A program made the position numbers and the translations under genes. The notes beneath the pieces are model-generated. The model was given only the letters and a program-made list of their open reading frames with translations, was not told the origin of the DNA and made no database searches. Of a DNA stretch of 64,000 nt, positions 1-11,662 are shown piece by piece; the first letter of the stretch is position 1, and each line of letters starts with the position of its first letter. Source of the stretch: Lepus europaeus (Eukaryota; Chordata; Mammalia; Lagomorpha; Leporidae); assembly GCF_033115175.1 (NCBI RefSeq), contig NC_084837.1:30334266-30398265 (forward strand). Reading direction: 5' to 3'.

Positions 1-307
1 AGTAAAGCTTTCAACAGTTTGCATCCACACAGAAACATAAAGTGTAAAATACTGCTTGAGTACTAGTTATAGCATTAAATCACAATGTACAGCACATTTA
101 GTACAGAGATCCTACATGAGGAGGAGTAAATGCACAGTGACTCCTATTGTTGACTTAACAAATTGGCACTCTTGTTTATGGAGTCAGTAATCACCCTAGG
201 CTCTTATCATGAGTTACCAAGGCTATGGAGGCGGCCTCCTGCTTTTTCATGTTCCCTCCAACCCCACCTCCTTGACTTCAAAAATTTCTTGTCTACCTAG
301 CAGCTAG
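1..307. other. Unassigned sequence
   Basis: No repeat, exon or open frame recognised. If the downstream CpG island is the PRPF39 promoter, this is PRPF39 intron 1. Confidence 0.4.
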
Positions 308-632
308 TTTGTTTGTTTGTTTGTTTGACAGGCAGAGTGGACAGTGAAAGAGAGACAGAGAGAAAAGATCTTCCTTTACCTTTGGTTCACCTCCCAATGG
401 CCACTGCAGTCGGCACTGATCCGAAGCCAGGAGCCAGGTGCTTCTCCTGGTCTCCCATGCGGGTGCAGGGCCCAAGCACTTGGGCCATCCTCCATTGCAC
501 TCCCAGGCCACAGCAGAGAGCTAGACTGGAAGAGGAGCAACCGGGACAGAATCCGGCGCCCCAACCAGGACTAGAACCCGGTGTGCCAGCGCCGCAGGCA
601 GAGGATTAGCCTATTGAGCCACAGCGCCGGCC
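308..632 (-). repeat. CSINE, young type, full length
   Basis: Tail (gttt)n, then gacaggcagagtgg; head ends gcgccggcc. Flanks agctagt / aactagt suggest a target duplication. Confidence 0.9.
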
Positions 633-699
633 AGCAACTAGTTATCTTTTTAAAAACATAATTCACTCACTGTTACATCTCAACAGAGTAAGTCAACAC

Positions 700-1098
700 C
701 CTTCCACTGATCCATAACCCCAATTCTTACTCCTATGTAATATTTCCCTCTCTGACCTCATTTTCTACCACTCTTACACTCCCTCAATTAGTTTCAGCCA
801 CAATGACATCTAGAACACCACTCTCCAGCCTTAGAAGCTCTGCACTGCTCTTCCCTCTGTCCACAGTGACCTTCCAGATACCTACATGGCTATCTCCCTT
901 ACCTCCTTTAAGCCTTTCTTGAAAGCCATCTTCTCAAAAAGTCCTACCTAGGACACCCTATTTAAAGTTTTAACTTGCTCTCATCTCCAGTACCTTGTTC
1001 TACCTTTCCCACCATTTATCCAGATTTATCATATTGTAAACAGCGAATAATTTGTTTACTGCACCCTGATACAAGAATTAACCAGTACCTCCCGCACC
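700..1098 (+). repeat. L2 LINE fragment
   Basis: A diverged match to the L2 3' end (ccttaagcctttcttgaaag-like pattern of 'caaatgtcacctcctc...ccttccctgacc'). It resumes after the SINE at about 1397-1480. Confidence 0.55.
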
Positions 1099-1099
1099 T

Positions 1100-1396
1100 T
1101 TTTAAAAAAGATTTATTTATTTTAAAGGCAGATGCAGAGAGAGAAGGGAAGAGAAAGACAGAGATATCGATCTTCCATCCACTGTTTTTCTCCCCAAATG
1201 GCTGCAGTGAGCCAGGCTAGTTAGGAGCCTGGAGCTTCTTCCAGGTCTCCCACATGGTAACAGGGCCCAAGGACTTGGGCCATCTTCTGCTGCTTTCCCA
1301 AGTGCATTAGCAGGGAGCTGGACTGGAAGTGGAGCAGCTAGGACTCAAACCCACTGCAGGTGGTGGCTTAACTTTCTGCACCACAGCTCAGGCCCC
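1100..1396 (-). repeat. CSINE, older type
   Basis: Tail ttttttaaaaaag, then atttatttattttaaaggcaga; head ends caggcccc. Inserted in the L2 fragment. Confidence 0.88.
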
Positions 1397-1570
1397 AACC
1401 AATACCTTTCTATCCACAGTACTATTACTATGGCTTGGTAATTATCTCCCCACTGCATTAGTAATTTTCAAACTGCAGGATGCTTCAGATGACTTGCTTT
1501 TTCTTTTTTAAATGGGAAATAGAAACGAAAAAAAAATTATTACACTTTGCACACAGTGAAAGTATGTTTT

Positions 1571-1892
1571 GGGGCCAGCACTGTGACACAGGGGTAACGC
1601 CAGTGCCTGCAGCGCTGGCATCCCATATGGGCACTGGCTGAACTCCCAGGTTCTCCACTTCCAATCCAGCTCCCTATTAATGCACTTGGGAAAGCAGCTG
1701 AAGATGGCCTAAGTGCTTGGGTCCCTGTACCCACATCAGGAGACCCAGAAGAAACTACTGGCTCCTGGCTTGTCTGGTCCAGCCCTGGCTGTTGTAGCCG
1801 TTTTGAGTGAGTCAGCAGATAGACTCTGCCTCTGCCTCTTTCTCTCTCTCTGTAGAAACTCTGCTTTTCAAATAAATAAATCTTTTAAAAAA
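1571..1892 (+). repeat. CSINE, older type, full length
   Basis: Head ggggccagcactgtgaca; tail caaataaataaatctttt. Confidence 0.9.
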
Positions 1893-2597
1893 GGAGAGAG
1901 AGAGAACATACTGTTGAAACACACATAAATCAACCATTGTGTGTATTCGGATGTTGCAATAAAAAAAATTTTTAATCGCTGTACTACTTCTGCAGATAAA
2001 CTAATATTACTAGAATATTAAATTCAGTGAGAAAATGGTTCTGTTCACTATTTTGTCTCTATAACATAAAATAATGCCTGGTCCATAACAGCATAATAAA
2101 TATATCTTTGAACAAGTGATATATCCACCCCCAAATTAATTTTCCAAATGAATTATTCTTATAATAGTATTCCTCACTGCCATTTTCAGAACCCACTACA
2201 TTCTTCATGTGTGAGCCTTGGTACAAGCTGTTCCCTCGGACTAACAAAATTCCTTCTCTTGTCAATTCATCAAACCAGTAGATGCTTTGTAATACATTAC
2301 ACTCAAAAAATCTGTATGATAGGCATAAAGTATAAAAGGAAATATAACAAATTACAAAGTGGGCATGCAGTATCTAGGAAAATATCAATCTCACAATATA
2401 CATATATTTGACTTTTAGTATAGTTACCATATATACATTAAACATTTGACTAATAAGTAAGCACACAATCTTAAAATTTAAAAGGTCTTTGGAGGATGAC
2501 TTAAATGGTCAACACTTATTTAAAAACGTGACATGTGACTTAATACCTTTTATTTACTTTCCATAATACCTCTTATGACTGTACAAAAATTACACTA
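1893..2597. other. Unassigned A+T-rich sequence
   Basis: No exon, RNA gene or recognisable repeat seen. The open frames here have no family resemblance. Confidence 0.4.
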
Positions 2598-2882
2598 CTG
2601 GGCTAAGTTGCCTAGCAGTTAAAAAGCCAATTAGAACACTCGTGTTCCACACTGGAGAGTGTGTTGTATAACCTGCTCTAGCTCCTGATTCCAGTTTCCT
2701 CCTAATGCAGACCCTGGGAGGTGGTGATGATGGCTCAATTAATAAGACTGCTACCACCCACTTGTGAAACTTGACTGAGTTCCTGGCTCCTGGATTTGGC
2801 CAGGCAGGCCATTTGCAGAGTGAACCAGATGACAGGTGCTCATTCTCTGTATCGTCTGCCTCTCTAATTTAAAACATAAAAC
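2598..2882 (+). repeat. CSINE-related, old and degenerate
   Basis: Retains ctcctaatgcagaccctgg and gagttcctggctcctgga of the SINE body; the tail is decayed. Confidence 0.65.
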
Positions 2883-2896
2883 AGTATTTTTTGTGA

Positions 2897-3214
2897 GGTC
2901 GGCACAGTGGCGCAGCGGGTTAATGCCCTGGCCTAAAGTGCCGGCATCCCATATGGGCGCCAGTTCGAGACCCGGCTACTCCACTTCCAACCCAGCTCTC
3001 TGATATGGTCTGGAAAAGCAGAAGATGGCCCAAGTCCTTGGGCCCGCGCACCCACATGGGAGACCCGGAAGAAGCTCCTGGCTTCAGATTGGCTCAGCTC
3101 TGGTCGTGCGGCCATTTGGAGAGTGGACCAGCAGATGGAAGACCTCTCTCCCTCTCTCTCTGCCTCTCCTCTCTGTGTAACTCTTTCAAATAAATAAATA
3201 GAATTTTTAAAAAA
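2897..3214 (+). repeat. CSINE, full length
   Basis: Head ggtcggcacagtggcgcag; B box gttcgagacc; tail aataaataaatagaattttt. Confidence 0.9.
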
Positions 3215-3518
3215 TATTTTATAATTTTTTCATAAACAGAGCAATATATAAAAATCTTCAGTTCTTAATAAAGATTGAAAATCAAGAGTTTAGGTGTTGC
3301 AAGTCAACTAGCTTTGCAGTTCACAAATTACTTTGTGCCTCATCCACTAGTAAGCTAATCTGAGGATTCAGAATTTCAGAAAGAGGCTATCATGCCATTG
3401 ATTTCATGAACTGTTTTTGTAGGTGAAGTAAAATGTTCACAGGCTGACCTGTTTTAGACTTGCAAATATTAAGTCCTTTTTAATGTTCCAGAAACTGGAC
3501 TTTGTATATAAATACAAT

Positions 3519-3727
3519 TAGTCTTCAACAGTTCATGGAAAATGCATTTGTAAAAAAACTACATAAGGATTTCAAAGTTTTTCCTTGCACAAAACCAAAT
3601 TTTTTTTTTTTTGACAGGCAGAGTGGACAGTGAGAGAGAGAGAGACAGAGAGAAAGGTCTTCCTTTTGCCGTTGGTTCACCCTCCAAATTTTTAAATTCC
3701 ATTCTCCACAAACTTTTTGAAGTACAC
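3519..3727. mobile_element. Palindromic MITE, split by a SINE fragment
   Basis: Left arm cttcaacagttcatggaaa and right arm aaactttttgaagtac are inverted complements. The body matches the intact copy at 48.8 kb. Confidence 0.7.
3600..3688 (-). repeat. CSINE, young type, 5'-truncated
   Basis: Only the tail and the 3' quarter (gacaggcagagtgg to ggttcaccctccaa) are present, abutting caaattttt repeated on both sides. Inserted into a MITE. Confidence 0.85.
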
Positions 3728-3735
3728 TTATATTT

Positions 3736-4640
3736 ACACAAATGCCTGCAGCATCTTTAAATATTTGAAAAAAAAATTACCATTTGCCTGGATCTAGTAC
3801 TTTCTTCCTCATTTGGCTAGTTAAATGAAAAAGATTCTATATTTTACAGAATTATATGTTAACATGTCACAGAAAGTTGTTCTTTCTCTTGAAAACAATA
3901 TATATACACCATTTCAACTTTAACTTATAAAATTCTTTTAGTTTTCAAATGAAGCAAAAAAGATGCCAAATATGAGACTTAAATTCTGCTTTTCTATACT
4001 TAATTCAAAAAATCTCACACCACGTACTAATTAGCCATCTGTAGTCAGCCCCTAATCATCTCAGCTTTCACAACCTAAGAACTAGTCTTTAATAGAACTC
4101 CTTTCCAGCCAATGACAGTGGAAAGTTCCAACTTTTGCAATTCTAGAATGAGGTTATAAATCCGAAAGGAAGAAACCTGACAGTGGTTGCTTGTGTATTT
4201 TTTTTTTCCCAATCCACTAAAGCTCCCATGGAGTCAAAAATACTTCACTTCCAACATGAGATTCACACTTTCCCATAGGAAACTTGCTTTAAGTTCTACC
4301 CTCTCCAGCTACAGAAAAGTTTGAAGAATTTCTCAATAGATTAAAATGCAAAATATAGTTAAGTTTTCGAATAGAAGTCCACAAGAATCTCAAACTAAAA
4401 AGCAACATTTGAAAAGGCATAAAACCGTATAGTATCACAGCGTCATCAGTAATACATTAAGCACTACTATTTTTTAACTTCAAGTATTATTCATTCACTT
4501 GAAGATTTGATTTTGGAACGTAAAGAACACCAGTGCCGGTCTCTGGTTGCAAAAGGTAAACATTCTTTAAAAGATCCTACTAGGATCTATCCTACCCTGC
4601 CAAAAGCTGCGGCTCATCTTAGGAGTACTGTGACTCAGAG
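3736..4640. other. Unassigned A+T-rich sequence
   Basis: No repeat recognised and no coding exon. It lies directly downstream of the presumed PRPF39 first exon. Confidence 0.4.
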
Positions 4641-5236
4641 TCCCAAAAGTGTTGCTTAGGTAGTCACAACGCGGAACGCGCGCCCCGCGAGGCACCCAAA
4701 TGCTTTACTCACAAAATATTTATTACACGCTCCCAGTCCTCGGGCAGCTCCCAAAGGGCTTCCTCCACTTTCGGCCGCCCGGGCCACAATGAGGGGCTTC
4801 ACACACAGCCCCCAATGTCTTTCCAAATCCAGGTAAAGGAGGCCCCACTCTTCTCCGCCCCACCGAACTCACCACCAGTTAAGAGGAACGTTTGCTCTAA
4901 GAAAAGAAACCTCGCCCCGCTCCACCCAACAGGTGGGGGCGGAAAGAAACGGACAACTGGGCGCCGAGTCCTAGCCAGGCCTCAAACACACGGCGGGAGG
5001 GAGGCCGCGGCCACAGCGCGGCCTGAGGCACCGCAGGCCCCTTCCTGCCCCGACGCTAACCCCCTCCGGCCAATTCCAGGGACTCCGTCCCAGCTGACCT
5101 GACAATGGGTGCCACTCGATGCCATGAGCCGAAGCCTGGACCAACCTAGCCGACGATGGAACGCCCACCGCCTCAGTCTCCACAGCCACCGGAGCAGCCG
5201 CCACCAGCGCCACCGCCGCCTCGTCTAAGGCCCGGT

Positions 5237-5246
5237 ACGCATGCGT
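5237..5246. promoter_or_regulatory. NRF1-like palindrome
   Basis: The perfect 10-bp palindrome acgcatgcgt carries the GCATGC core of NRF1 sites, in the middle of the CpG island where a start site would be expected. Function is inferred. Confidence 0.5.
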
Positions 5247-5270
5247 CGCTGTCCGGGGAGGCGAAAGAAT

Positions 5271-5276
5271 CACGTG
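5271..5276. promoter_or_regulatory. CACGTG E-box
   Basis: A canonical E-box (USF/MAX/TFE class) 25 bp from the NRF1-like palindrome, at the upstream edge of the presumed promoter. Confidence 0.4.
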
Positions 5277-5335
5277 GTGCTGCGGCGCGCAGGCCTCGGC
5301 AGCCCGGCGTTGGAGGCGGCTGCTGCTCGCGCCAG

Positions 5336-5343
5336 CCCCGCCC
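5336..5343. promoter_or_regulatory. GC box
   Basis: ccccgccc, an SP/KLF-type GC box in the CpG island; a second, gggggcgg, is at 4935-4942. Confidence 0.4.
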
Positions 5344-5459
5344 GCTGGCGAAGGCGCGGACGCTTCGCTCTAGAAAGCGGTGTGTGAGGCGTTTCACACC
5401 GATTGTAAGCACCAGCAGCTCCCAGAGAGCCGGCCCTTAGCAAAAAAGTCAAATGTCGA

Positions 5460-6430
5460 TATTTTGGTTTGAGCAGATCGTCTAAGGTTTTTTACGATTG
5501 CCCCGGTTTTCCTCCTAAAAGTGTACCTGAAAGTGGGTAGTCATTGCGTCTTAAACCTCCACGTTGTGGACGGTAACGTGGATCCTGAGCCCACCCAGGT
5601 TTCCTGAAGATGAAACAGCCGTGGATTTAGGGAGTTGGGGAACTATTAAAGGGCTATGTAAAATTATCCTCTAGACAAATGGAGGCAGCTTTGTGTTGAC
5701 AATCTTAGTTCTCAGCCACACTCCCATCCCCACCTTAAAAATATGTATTTTTGTTTCTAATCTGGCTATTTCCCTTTAAGATTTTGTTAGAATTGTGCCA
5801 GGCACGTACACTCTTCACTTATGCAAATCTCTTGTTCAAGGTTCAGTAATATCACAGTTGGGCGCCAGCTTCCTTTTCTGGAATCTACTTGTTGAAACCT
5901 TTCTGTATAATACAGTGTTTTCAGTTCACAGCCCGGTTAATTATAAATCCCCTCCGCAGCACCTTTGCAAACAATCTTTCTCTTTTATCAAACTGCATCT
6001 AGTTGCAGCTGTTCTTTTCCATTAGCTTCTTCTTCCCCGCAAGCTAACTCCTTAGGAGTCTATGACCAGGTGGCCATAGTTTTTACAGGTGCAGTGGGCA
6101 GCTTTTAATTGCTTACTATGGAAGGAGTAGGCCAGGGATGTTTTATTGGAAAGACAGGCCAGAGTTTGCTACAGGCACTTTGGCACTCTCAGTCAGAGGT
6201 TTTACTGGCCCAGGTGACTCCACTCTTTTTCTTGCAGTCCTCCTAAAGTGACTTCAAATTCTTCATCTCTAATTAAGATTCTGTTCTTATTGATCTCAAA
6301 TTCTTCATCTCTGAGATTCTATTTCCATAAAATCTAACTGCTGCTTCAACTTTATCCACTATAGAGCCGTTGTTTCTCTTTACCTTCTTTTCTACATCTT
6401 AACTTTCAAGCCAGTGCTAGTGCTTGCTTT
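5460..6430. other. Unassigned sequence upstream of the CpG island
   Basis: No exon or clear repeat family. A local duplication of tcaaattcttcatctct occurs near 6257 and 6297. Confidence 0.35.
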
Positions 6431-6440
6431 TTCCCACTTG

Positions 6441-6787
6441 TTTTTTTTTTTTTTTTTTTAAATTTATTTGACAGGTAGAGTTACAGACAGAGAGAGAGAC
6501 AGAGAGAGAAAGGTCTTCCGTTTTGCCGTTGGTTCACCCTCCAATGGCCACTGCGGCCAGCGCATTGCGCTGATCCGAAGCCAGGAGCCAGGTGCTTCTC
6601 CTGGTCTCCCATGCGGGTGCAGGGCCCAAGGACTTGGGCCATCCTCCACTGCCTTCCCGGGCCATAGCAGAGAGCTGGCCTGGAAGAGGGGCAACCGGGA
6701 TAGAATCCGGCGCCCCAACCGGGACTAGAACCCGGTGTGCCGGTGCCACAAGGTGGAGGATTAGCCTGTTAAGCCACGGCGCCGGCC
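6441..6787 (-). repeat. CSINE, young type, full length
   Basis: Flanked by a 16-bp target duplication (gctttttcccacttgt left, gctttttcccatttgt right). Head gcgccggcc; A-tail of about 19. Confidence 0.93.
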
Positions 6788-6879
6788 GCTTTTTCCCATT
6801 TGTAAGAAAACTTTAGGGTGGGAAATACAGTCTTTCATCATCACGCCAGACTTCTAACTCCACAGAACTCACTGCTCCC

Positions 6880-6950
6880 AAAGTACTTTTATGTATTTAA
6901 ACTTCTCAGTGTGCTTTGCCTTCTGCCTGGAATGTGCTCCCTACCACTGA
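6880..6950 (+). repeat. L2 LINE fragment
   Basis: ctttgccttctgcctggaat is the characteristic L2 3'-end phrase; short and diverged. Confidence 0.5.
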
Positions 6951-6991
6951 AAACATAAATTTTAAAAATTAATTTAAGCTTCATTGATTTT

Positions 6992-7310
6992 TTAAAGATT
7001 TATTTACTTATTTGACAGAGTTACATACAGAGAGAGGGAGAGACAGAGAGAAAGGTCATCCATCCGCAGGTTCACTCCCCAAATTATTGCAGTGGCCAGA
7101 GCTGGGCCAATCTGAAGCCAGGAGCCAGGAGCTTCTTCCAGGTCACCCCCCATGGGTTCAGGGGCCCAAGCACTTGCACCATTTCCATTGCTTTCCTAGG
7201 TCATAGCAGAGAACTGAATCAGAAGAGGTGCAGCCAGGACTCGAACCAGCGCCCAAATGGGATGCCAGCACCACAGGCAGAGGCTTAGCCCACTATGCCA
7301 CAGCACCAGC
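6992..7310 (-). repeat. CSINE, full length
   Basis: Target duplication cttcattgatttt / cttcactgacttt. Head end ccacagcaccag. Confidence 0.9.
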
Positions 7311-7426
7311 TTCACTGACTTTTAAAAAATATTCTATAAAACAATTCTAAGGTTTGGGAAAATAAATACCAAGTATTTTACCAAGTTTAGTGGTAGTGAG
7401 CTCCAAAATACAACATTTATTCATAA

Positions 7427-7629
7427 GTTTATTTATTTTCATTTCTTTGAAAGGCATACAAAACAGAGGGAGAGACAAGATCTTCCATCTACTGGTTCGC
7501 TCTCCAAATGCCCACAATAGCTGGAGTTCCACCAGATCAAAGCCAGAAGCCAGGAACTCAATCTAGATCTCCCAGTGGGTGGCAGGCAACAAAGTACTTG
7601 AGCCATCTCTTGCTGCTACCCAGGATGGG
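7427..7629 (-). repeat. CSINE, 5'-truncated
   Basis: Body from tttgaaaggcata to tgctgctacccagg; the tRNA head is absent. Confidence 0.8.
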
Positions 7630-8164
7630 TATAAAATATGGTATTTAAGATGAAGTTATCTCCAAAACAGAGGGAACAAATTAATAGTGTCATTAATGCA
7701 TTTCATCCATATGCTCTTGCAGATAAACTATGTTCTCTTTTCCTATTCTCTGGAAATGTATCCTTATAAATGAAATCAGTGAGTTCACTTTCTCCCTGGT
7801 TTCTGGCTCAGTCTGACCAACAGAGATCCTCACAGAATGGACAGCGGAATGAGTCAGGATATTTACTTCCCCATTACCTCATTTTGGGAATCTCAGCTCT
7901 GATCAAAATGATCCTCTGCATTTCACTTTCTTCAGGTTCCAAGTTTCTCTAATCCTCGATGGATGGATAGTCCCTTATGATCCACATCTCAAATTATTCA
8001 GATTTTGAAATGATATGTTTCCTTCTGAGATCTTAATAGTCAATCACAATTTCTCTATGGGTTATTCAGTACCAAGTTGTTATATTCTTCAAAATGTAGC
8101 ATATAATGAAAAAGAGGCACTAAATATCACATGGCTCATTTATTTTACAGAATATATTAAAAGA

Positions 8165-8380
8165 GGGGTAGATATTTGACACAAAGGTTAAGTCGCCTCT
8201 TTTTCGAGTCCTGGCTACTTCTTCCAATCCAGTTTCCTGCTACTGCATACCTTTGGAGGCAAGAGATGATGGCTCAAGTACTTGACACTGCCACCAGTGT
8301 GGGCGACCCGGATGGAGTTATGGGCTCCTGACTTAGGCCAGGGTCTCTGTCTCTGCTTTTTAAATAAAATGAATTTTAAG
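8165..8380 (+). repeat. CSINE-related, old
   Basis: Retains tcgagtcctggctact and atggctcaagtacttg; shortened CT region and tail. Confidence 0.7.
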
Positions 8381-8595
8381 AAATTAAAGATTGTATCTAG
8401 GGAATGAAATTAGTTCATTTGCCTTATAAAGAGATGCATTGCTAAATAAATTGTGATGGCACTTCTATTAGAAACATTCTGATGCTGGTATTTGGTGTTT
8501 CTCTTTACTGGTAAAGCAAGTAAAATCAAAACAATGGTTACTAGAGATTTAAATCCAAACACAACATGAAGCTTATTCCCTCTCTCTTATTATTT

Positions 8596-8598
<3 letters not shown>

Positions 8599-8626
<28 letters not shown>

Positions 8627-8940
8627 TTGACAGGCAGAGTGGATAGTGAGAGAGAGAGAGACAAAGGTCTTCCTTTTTGCCGTTGGTTCACCCTCCAATG
8701 GCTGCTGCGGCCAGCGCACCACGCTGATCCAAAGCCGGGAGCCAGGTGCTTCTCCTGGTCTCCCATGCGGGTGCAGGGCCCAAGGACTTGGGCCATCCTC
8801 CACTGCCTTCCCGGGCCATAGCAGAGAGCTGGCCTGGAAGAGGGGCAACTGGGATGGAATCCGGCACCCCAACCGGGACTAGAACCCGGTGTGCCGGTGC
8901 CGCAAGGTGGAGGATTAGCCTGTTAAGCCACGGTGCCGGC
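8599..8940 (-). repeat. CSINE, young type, full length
   Basis: Target duplication tattatttggt on both sides; tail interrupted by (gttt)n. Confidence 0.93.
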
Positions 8941-8949
8941 TATTATTTG

Positions 8950-9175
8950 GTCTTTAAGACTTAGTTCAAATGGCAGCTCCTCAGCTCAGCCTTCTCAAGA
9001 GTTATTTGGATCACCTCTGGCTCCTATTTCTGGAAAATTTATTAAACTATTCACTTGTGTTATGTTTTCACAGCTATATAACTGTCCAAATGAGATGCTT
9101 ATGTTTTCTTCTTTTTATCCCCCATTTCCTTACTCTAGGTCTTTGTGTTCTTTCACAGAGGTATGAAAATGTATC
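8950..9175 (+). repeat. L2 LINE fragment
   Basis: agttcaaatggcagctcctc then agccttctcaagag resembles the L2 3' end 'caaatgtcacctcctcagagaggccttcc'. Confidence 0.5.
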
Positions 9176-9339
9176 TATAATTTATCTTAGATTGAACAAG
9201 TCTCAAGGATTCTTCTAGGAAAAGGAAAAAATTATTTTAGACTAAACAGTTGAGTTTGAGGTATATTTCCTTCTCACTGTGGTCTACTCATGTTACAAGA
9301 GATAACTCTGGCTTGTGTGGCTCCTAAAGGGACAAGGAA

Positions 9340-9550
9340 AAGGCAGGCATTGTAGTACCAGCATTTGGGTCAACACTTGGGCCACCCACATCCTGGCTAT
9401 TCCATATTTCTGATCCAGCTTCCTGCTGATGAGCATCCTGGAAGGAGGCAGATGGCTTTGTTGTCTGGGTTCTTGATTCCTGGCTTTGGTCTGTCCCAGT
9501 CCAGGCTATTGTGGGCATTTGGGTAATGTACCAGTGGATAGATCTCTCTA
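9340..9550 (+). repeat. CSINE, tail-truncated
   Basis: SINE body from the head region to agtggatagatctctcta; directly followed by a second SINE. Confidence 0.75.
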
Positions 9551-9842
9551 GGGCTGACACTTTGGCGTAACAAGTAAAGCTGCAGCCTGCAGTGCTGGAA
9601 TTCCATATGGGTGTCAGTTCAAGTCCTGGCTGCTCCATTTCAGGTCTAGTTCCCTGCTAATGTTCCTAGGAAAGCAGCAGAGGATGGCCTAAGTCCTCAG
9701 GCCCCTTCACCCATTTGAGAGACCCAGCTGAAGCTCCTGGCTTTCACCTGGCCCAGCCACCGGCAGTAGCAGCCACTTGAGGAATGAACCAGTGGATGCA
9801 AGATCTCTCTTTGTAACTCTTTCAAATAAATTTTTAAAAAGA
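9551..9842 (+). repeat. CSINE
   Basis: Head gggctgacactttggcgtaa; B box gttcaagtcc; tail caaataaatttttaaaaag. Confidence 0.88.
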
Positions 9843-10178
9843 TTCATTCATTTATTTAAAAGTCAAAGTTACACAGAGAGAAGGAGAGGCAGAGAGAGAG
9901 AGAGAGAGAGAGAGAGTGAGTCTTTCATCCTCTGGTTCATTCCCCAGTTGGCCTCAACGGCCGGAGCTGCGCCAATCGGAATCCAGTTGTCAGGAGCTTC
10001 TTCTGGGTTTCCCACGCAGGTGCAGGGGCCCAAGGACTTGGGCCATCTTCTACTGCTTTCCCAGGCCATAGCAGAGAGCTGGTTTGCAAGTGGTGCAGCT
10101 GGGACTTGAAACAGAGCCCAAATGGGATGCTGGTGCTGCAGGTGGTGGCTTTACCTGCTACGCCACAGTGTCAGCCTC
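9843..10178 (-). repeat. CSINE, inverted to its neighbour
   Basis: Joins tail to tail with the preceding SINE. Has a long (ag)n and the variant gggtttcccacg. Head ends gtcagcctc. Confidence 0.9.
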
Positions 10179-10258
10179 GTAACATGATATAATTTATAAC
10201 CATTCTTCTTAAAGCTTGAAGTTTATGCAGATAATATGAACACATTCCACAAATAATT
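10179..10258. repeat. 80-bp non-SINE block shared with 22.5 kb
   Basis: The last 60 bases match 54 of 60 with the block at 22539-22618. Both copies sit next to the head of a minus-strand CSINE. Confidence 0.75.
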
Positions 10259-10261
10259 AAA

Positions 10262-10420
10262 TCCTGGAAGAAGCTCCTGGCTCCTGATCGGCCCGGCTCC
10301 GGCCAGTGTAGCCAATTGGGGAGTGAACCAGCGGATGGAAGACCTCTCTCTCTTTGCCTCTCCTTCTCTCTCTGTGTAACTCTTTCAAATAAATAAATAA
10401 ATAAAATCTTTTTAAAAAAG
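10262..10420 (+). repeat. CSINE, 5'-truncated
   Basis: Begins inside the body at tcctggaagaagctcctgg; tail (aaat)n. Confidence 0.88.
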
Positions 10421-10894
10421 CCCTAATCAACATAAATGTGACATTTAATGCAGTGTTTTTTCTCCCGATTCCATTGACTTCTACAGCAGACCTTTTTTTG
10501 ATTTGGTCACTGTCCATCTGAAAAAATCCTTCCTATGTACGGAGAATCTTCTCCTTCTGAGGTATAGCCTACATTCCATTGTAGAAACTGAAATTGCAGA
10601 TACTACTTTCCTAGTCCCCTTTCCACACCACAAAGGTAAGCATGGGGTCCTTCCGCCCAGTCTGTTTATCCCATAACAGAATCAGAAACACATTCATGAA
10701 GATACGAGTGACATGTAGACTTTTTAGGTAATGGTCTATGCAGAGGTAGCAGCCACATCCATTCTATAGATTCAGTAGTGGTAGCAGTTTAGGGTGGCAA
10801 AGGTGTGTTCCCCACACTGGCTCTGCAGTACAACTTAGACATTCTGACAATTTAGCCTCCTAACCTTACAAAACTATAAGGAATATTGTCTTAC
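10421..10894. other. Unassigned sequence
   Basis: No recognisable exon or repeat. Confidence 0.35.
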
Positions 10895-11213
10895 ATTTAA
10901 AAAAAAAATTCAAACGATTTTATTTATTTATTTGAAAGTCAGAGTTACAAAGAGACAGACTTTTATCTGCTGGTTCACTCCCCAGATGGCTGCAATGGCT
11001 GGGTTTGGACAGGCTGAAGCCAGGAGCCAGGAGCTTCTTCTGGGTCACCACTTGGGTAGCAGGGGCCCAAACCCTTGAGTCATCTTGCGCTGATTTTCCC
11101 AGGCTGTTATCAGAGAGCTAAATATAAAGTGGAGCAGCCAAGGCAGGAACTGGCACCCATATGGGATGCTGGCATCTCAGGTGGTGGTTTCACTTGCTAT
11201 GTGACAACACCAG
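10895..11213 (-). repeat. CSINE
   Basis: Target duplication aactataaggaat at 10869 and 11217; degenerate head. Confidence 0.88.
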
Positions 11214-11297
11214 TGGCAACTATAAGGAATTTAGAGATCCATGCATAAAAGGGGTCTTGCAAAAGTTCATGAAAAATAGTTATTATGAAAAATAATG

Positions 11298-11586
11298 TGG
11301 GTGAGTGTTTGGCCTAACATTTGAGATATTGGTTACGGTGCCCGTGTCCCACAGCACAGCGTCTATATTTGATACTTGTTTCTGTTTCTGGACTCCAGCC
11401 TCCTAATGCAGACCCTGGGAGGCAGTAGTATTGGCTCAAGTAATTGGTTTCCTAACATTCATATGGAGATCTGAATTGAGCTCCCGGATCCAAACTTCAG
11501 CCTGGCCCATTCCTGGTCTTTGCAAGCAAATTGTGAACTAGTGGATGAGAGGTCTCTCTGTCTCCTCAAATAAATAAATAAATGTA
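11298..11586 (+). repeat. CSINE, old
   Basis: Body ctcctaatgcagaccctggg; tail (aaat)n. Inside the MITE. Confidence 0.8.
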
Positions 11587-11662
11587 ATTTATTAACAGAA
11601 AAAACTGTGCATTTATTTCAACATTTTTGCACCCCCAAAAATGCTTTTAATTCAATTTTCTT

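Larger units (their letters stand above)
4650..5450 (-). promoter_or_regulatory. PRPF39: CpG island, probable PRPF39 promoter and non-coding exon 1
   Basis: This is the only long unmasked GC- and CpG-rich stretch in the window, typical of a housekeeping promoter. In mammals PRPF39 (a U1 snRNP-associated splicing factor with HAT repeats) lies on the same strand about 10 kb downstream of TOGARAM1, which fits this spot, so transcription should run toward coordinate 1. Minus-strand donor candidates for exon 1 are GTCAG|GTCAGC (exon low end 5099), CTGGTG|GTGAGTT (4873) and ATTTT|GTGAGTA (4713). No PRPF39 coding sequence is visible below 4.6 kb, so coding would start beyond coordinate 1. The gene assignment is inferred from synteny. 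Confidence 0.65.

Noticed and set aside
1..4600. PRPF39 coding exon 2 or an intronic snoRNA (SNORD127 is hosted by PRPF39)
   Set aside because: No minus-strand frame resembles the PRPF39 N-terminus and I saw no paired C/D boxes with terminal stem in this stretch.
5156..5440. GC-rich open frames on both strands in the CpG island
   Set aside because: Low-complexity Pro/Ala/Arg translations with no family resemblance; long open frames are expected in GC-rich DNA.
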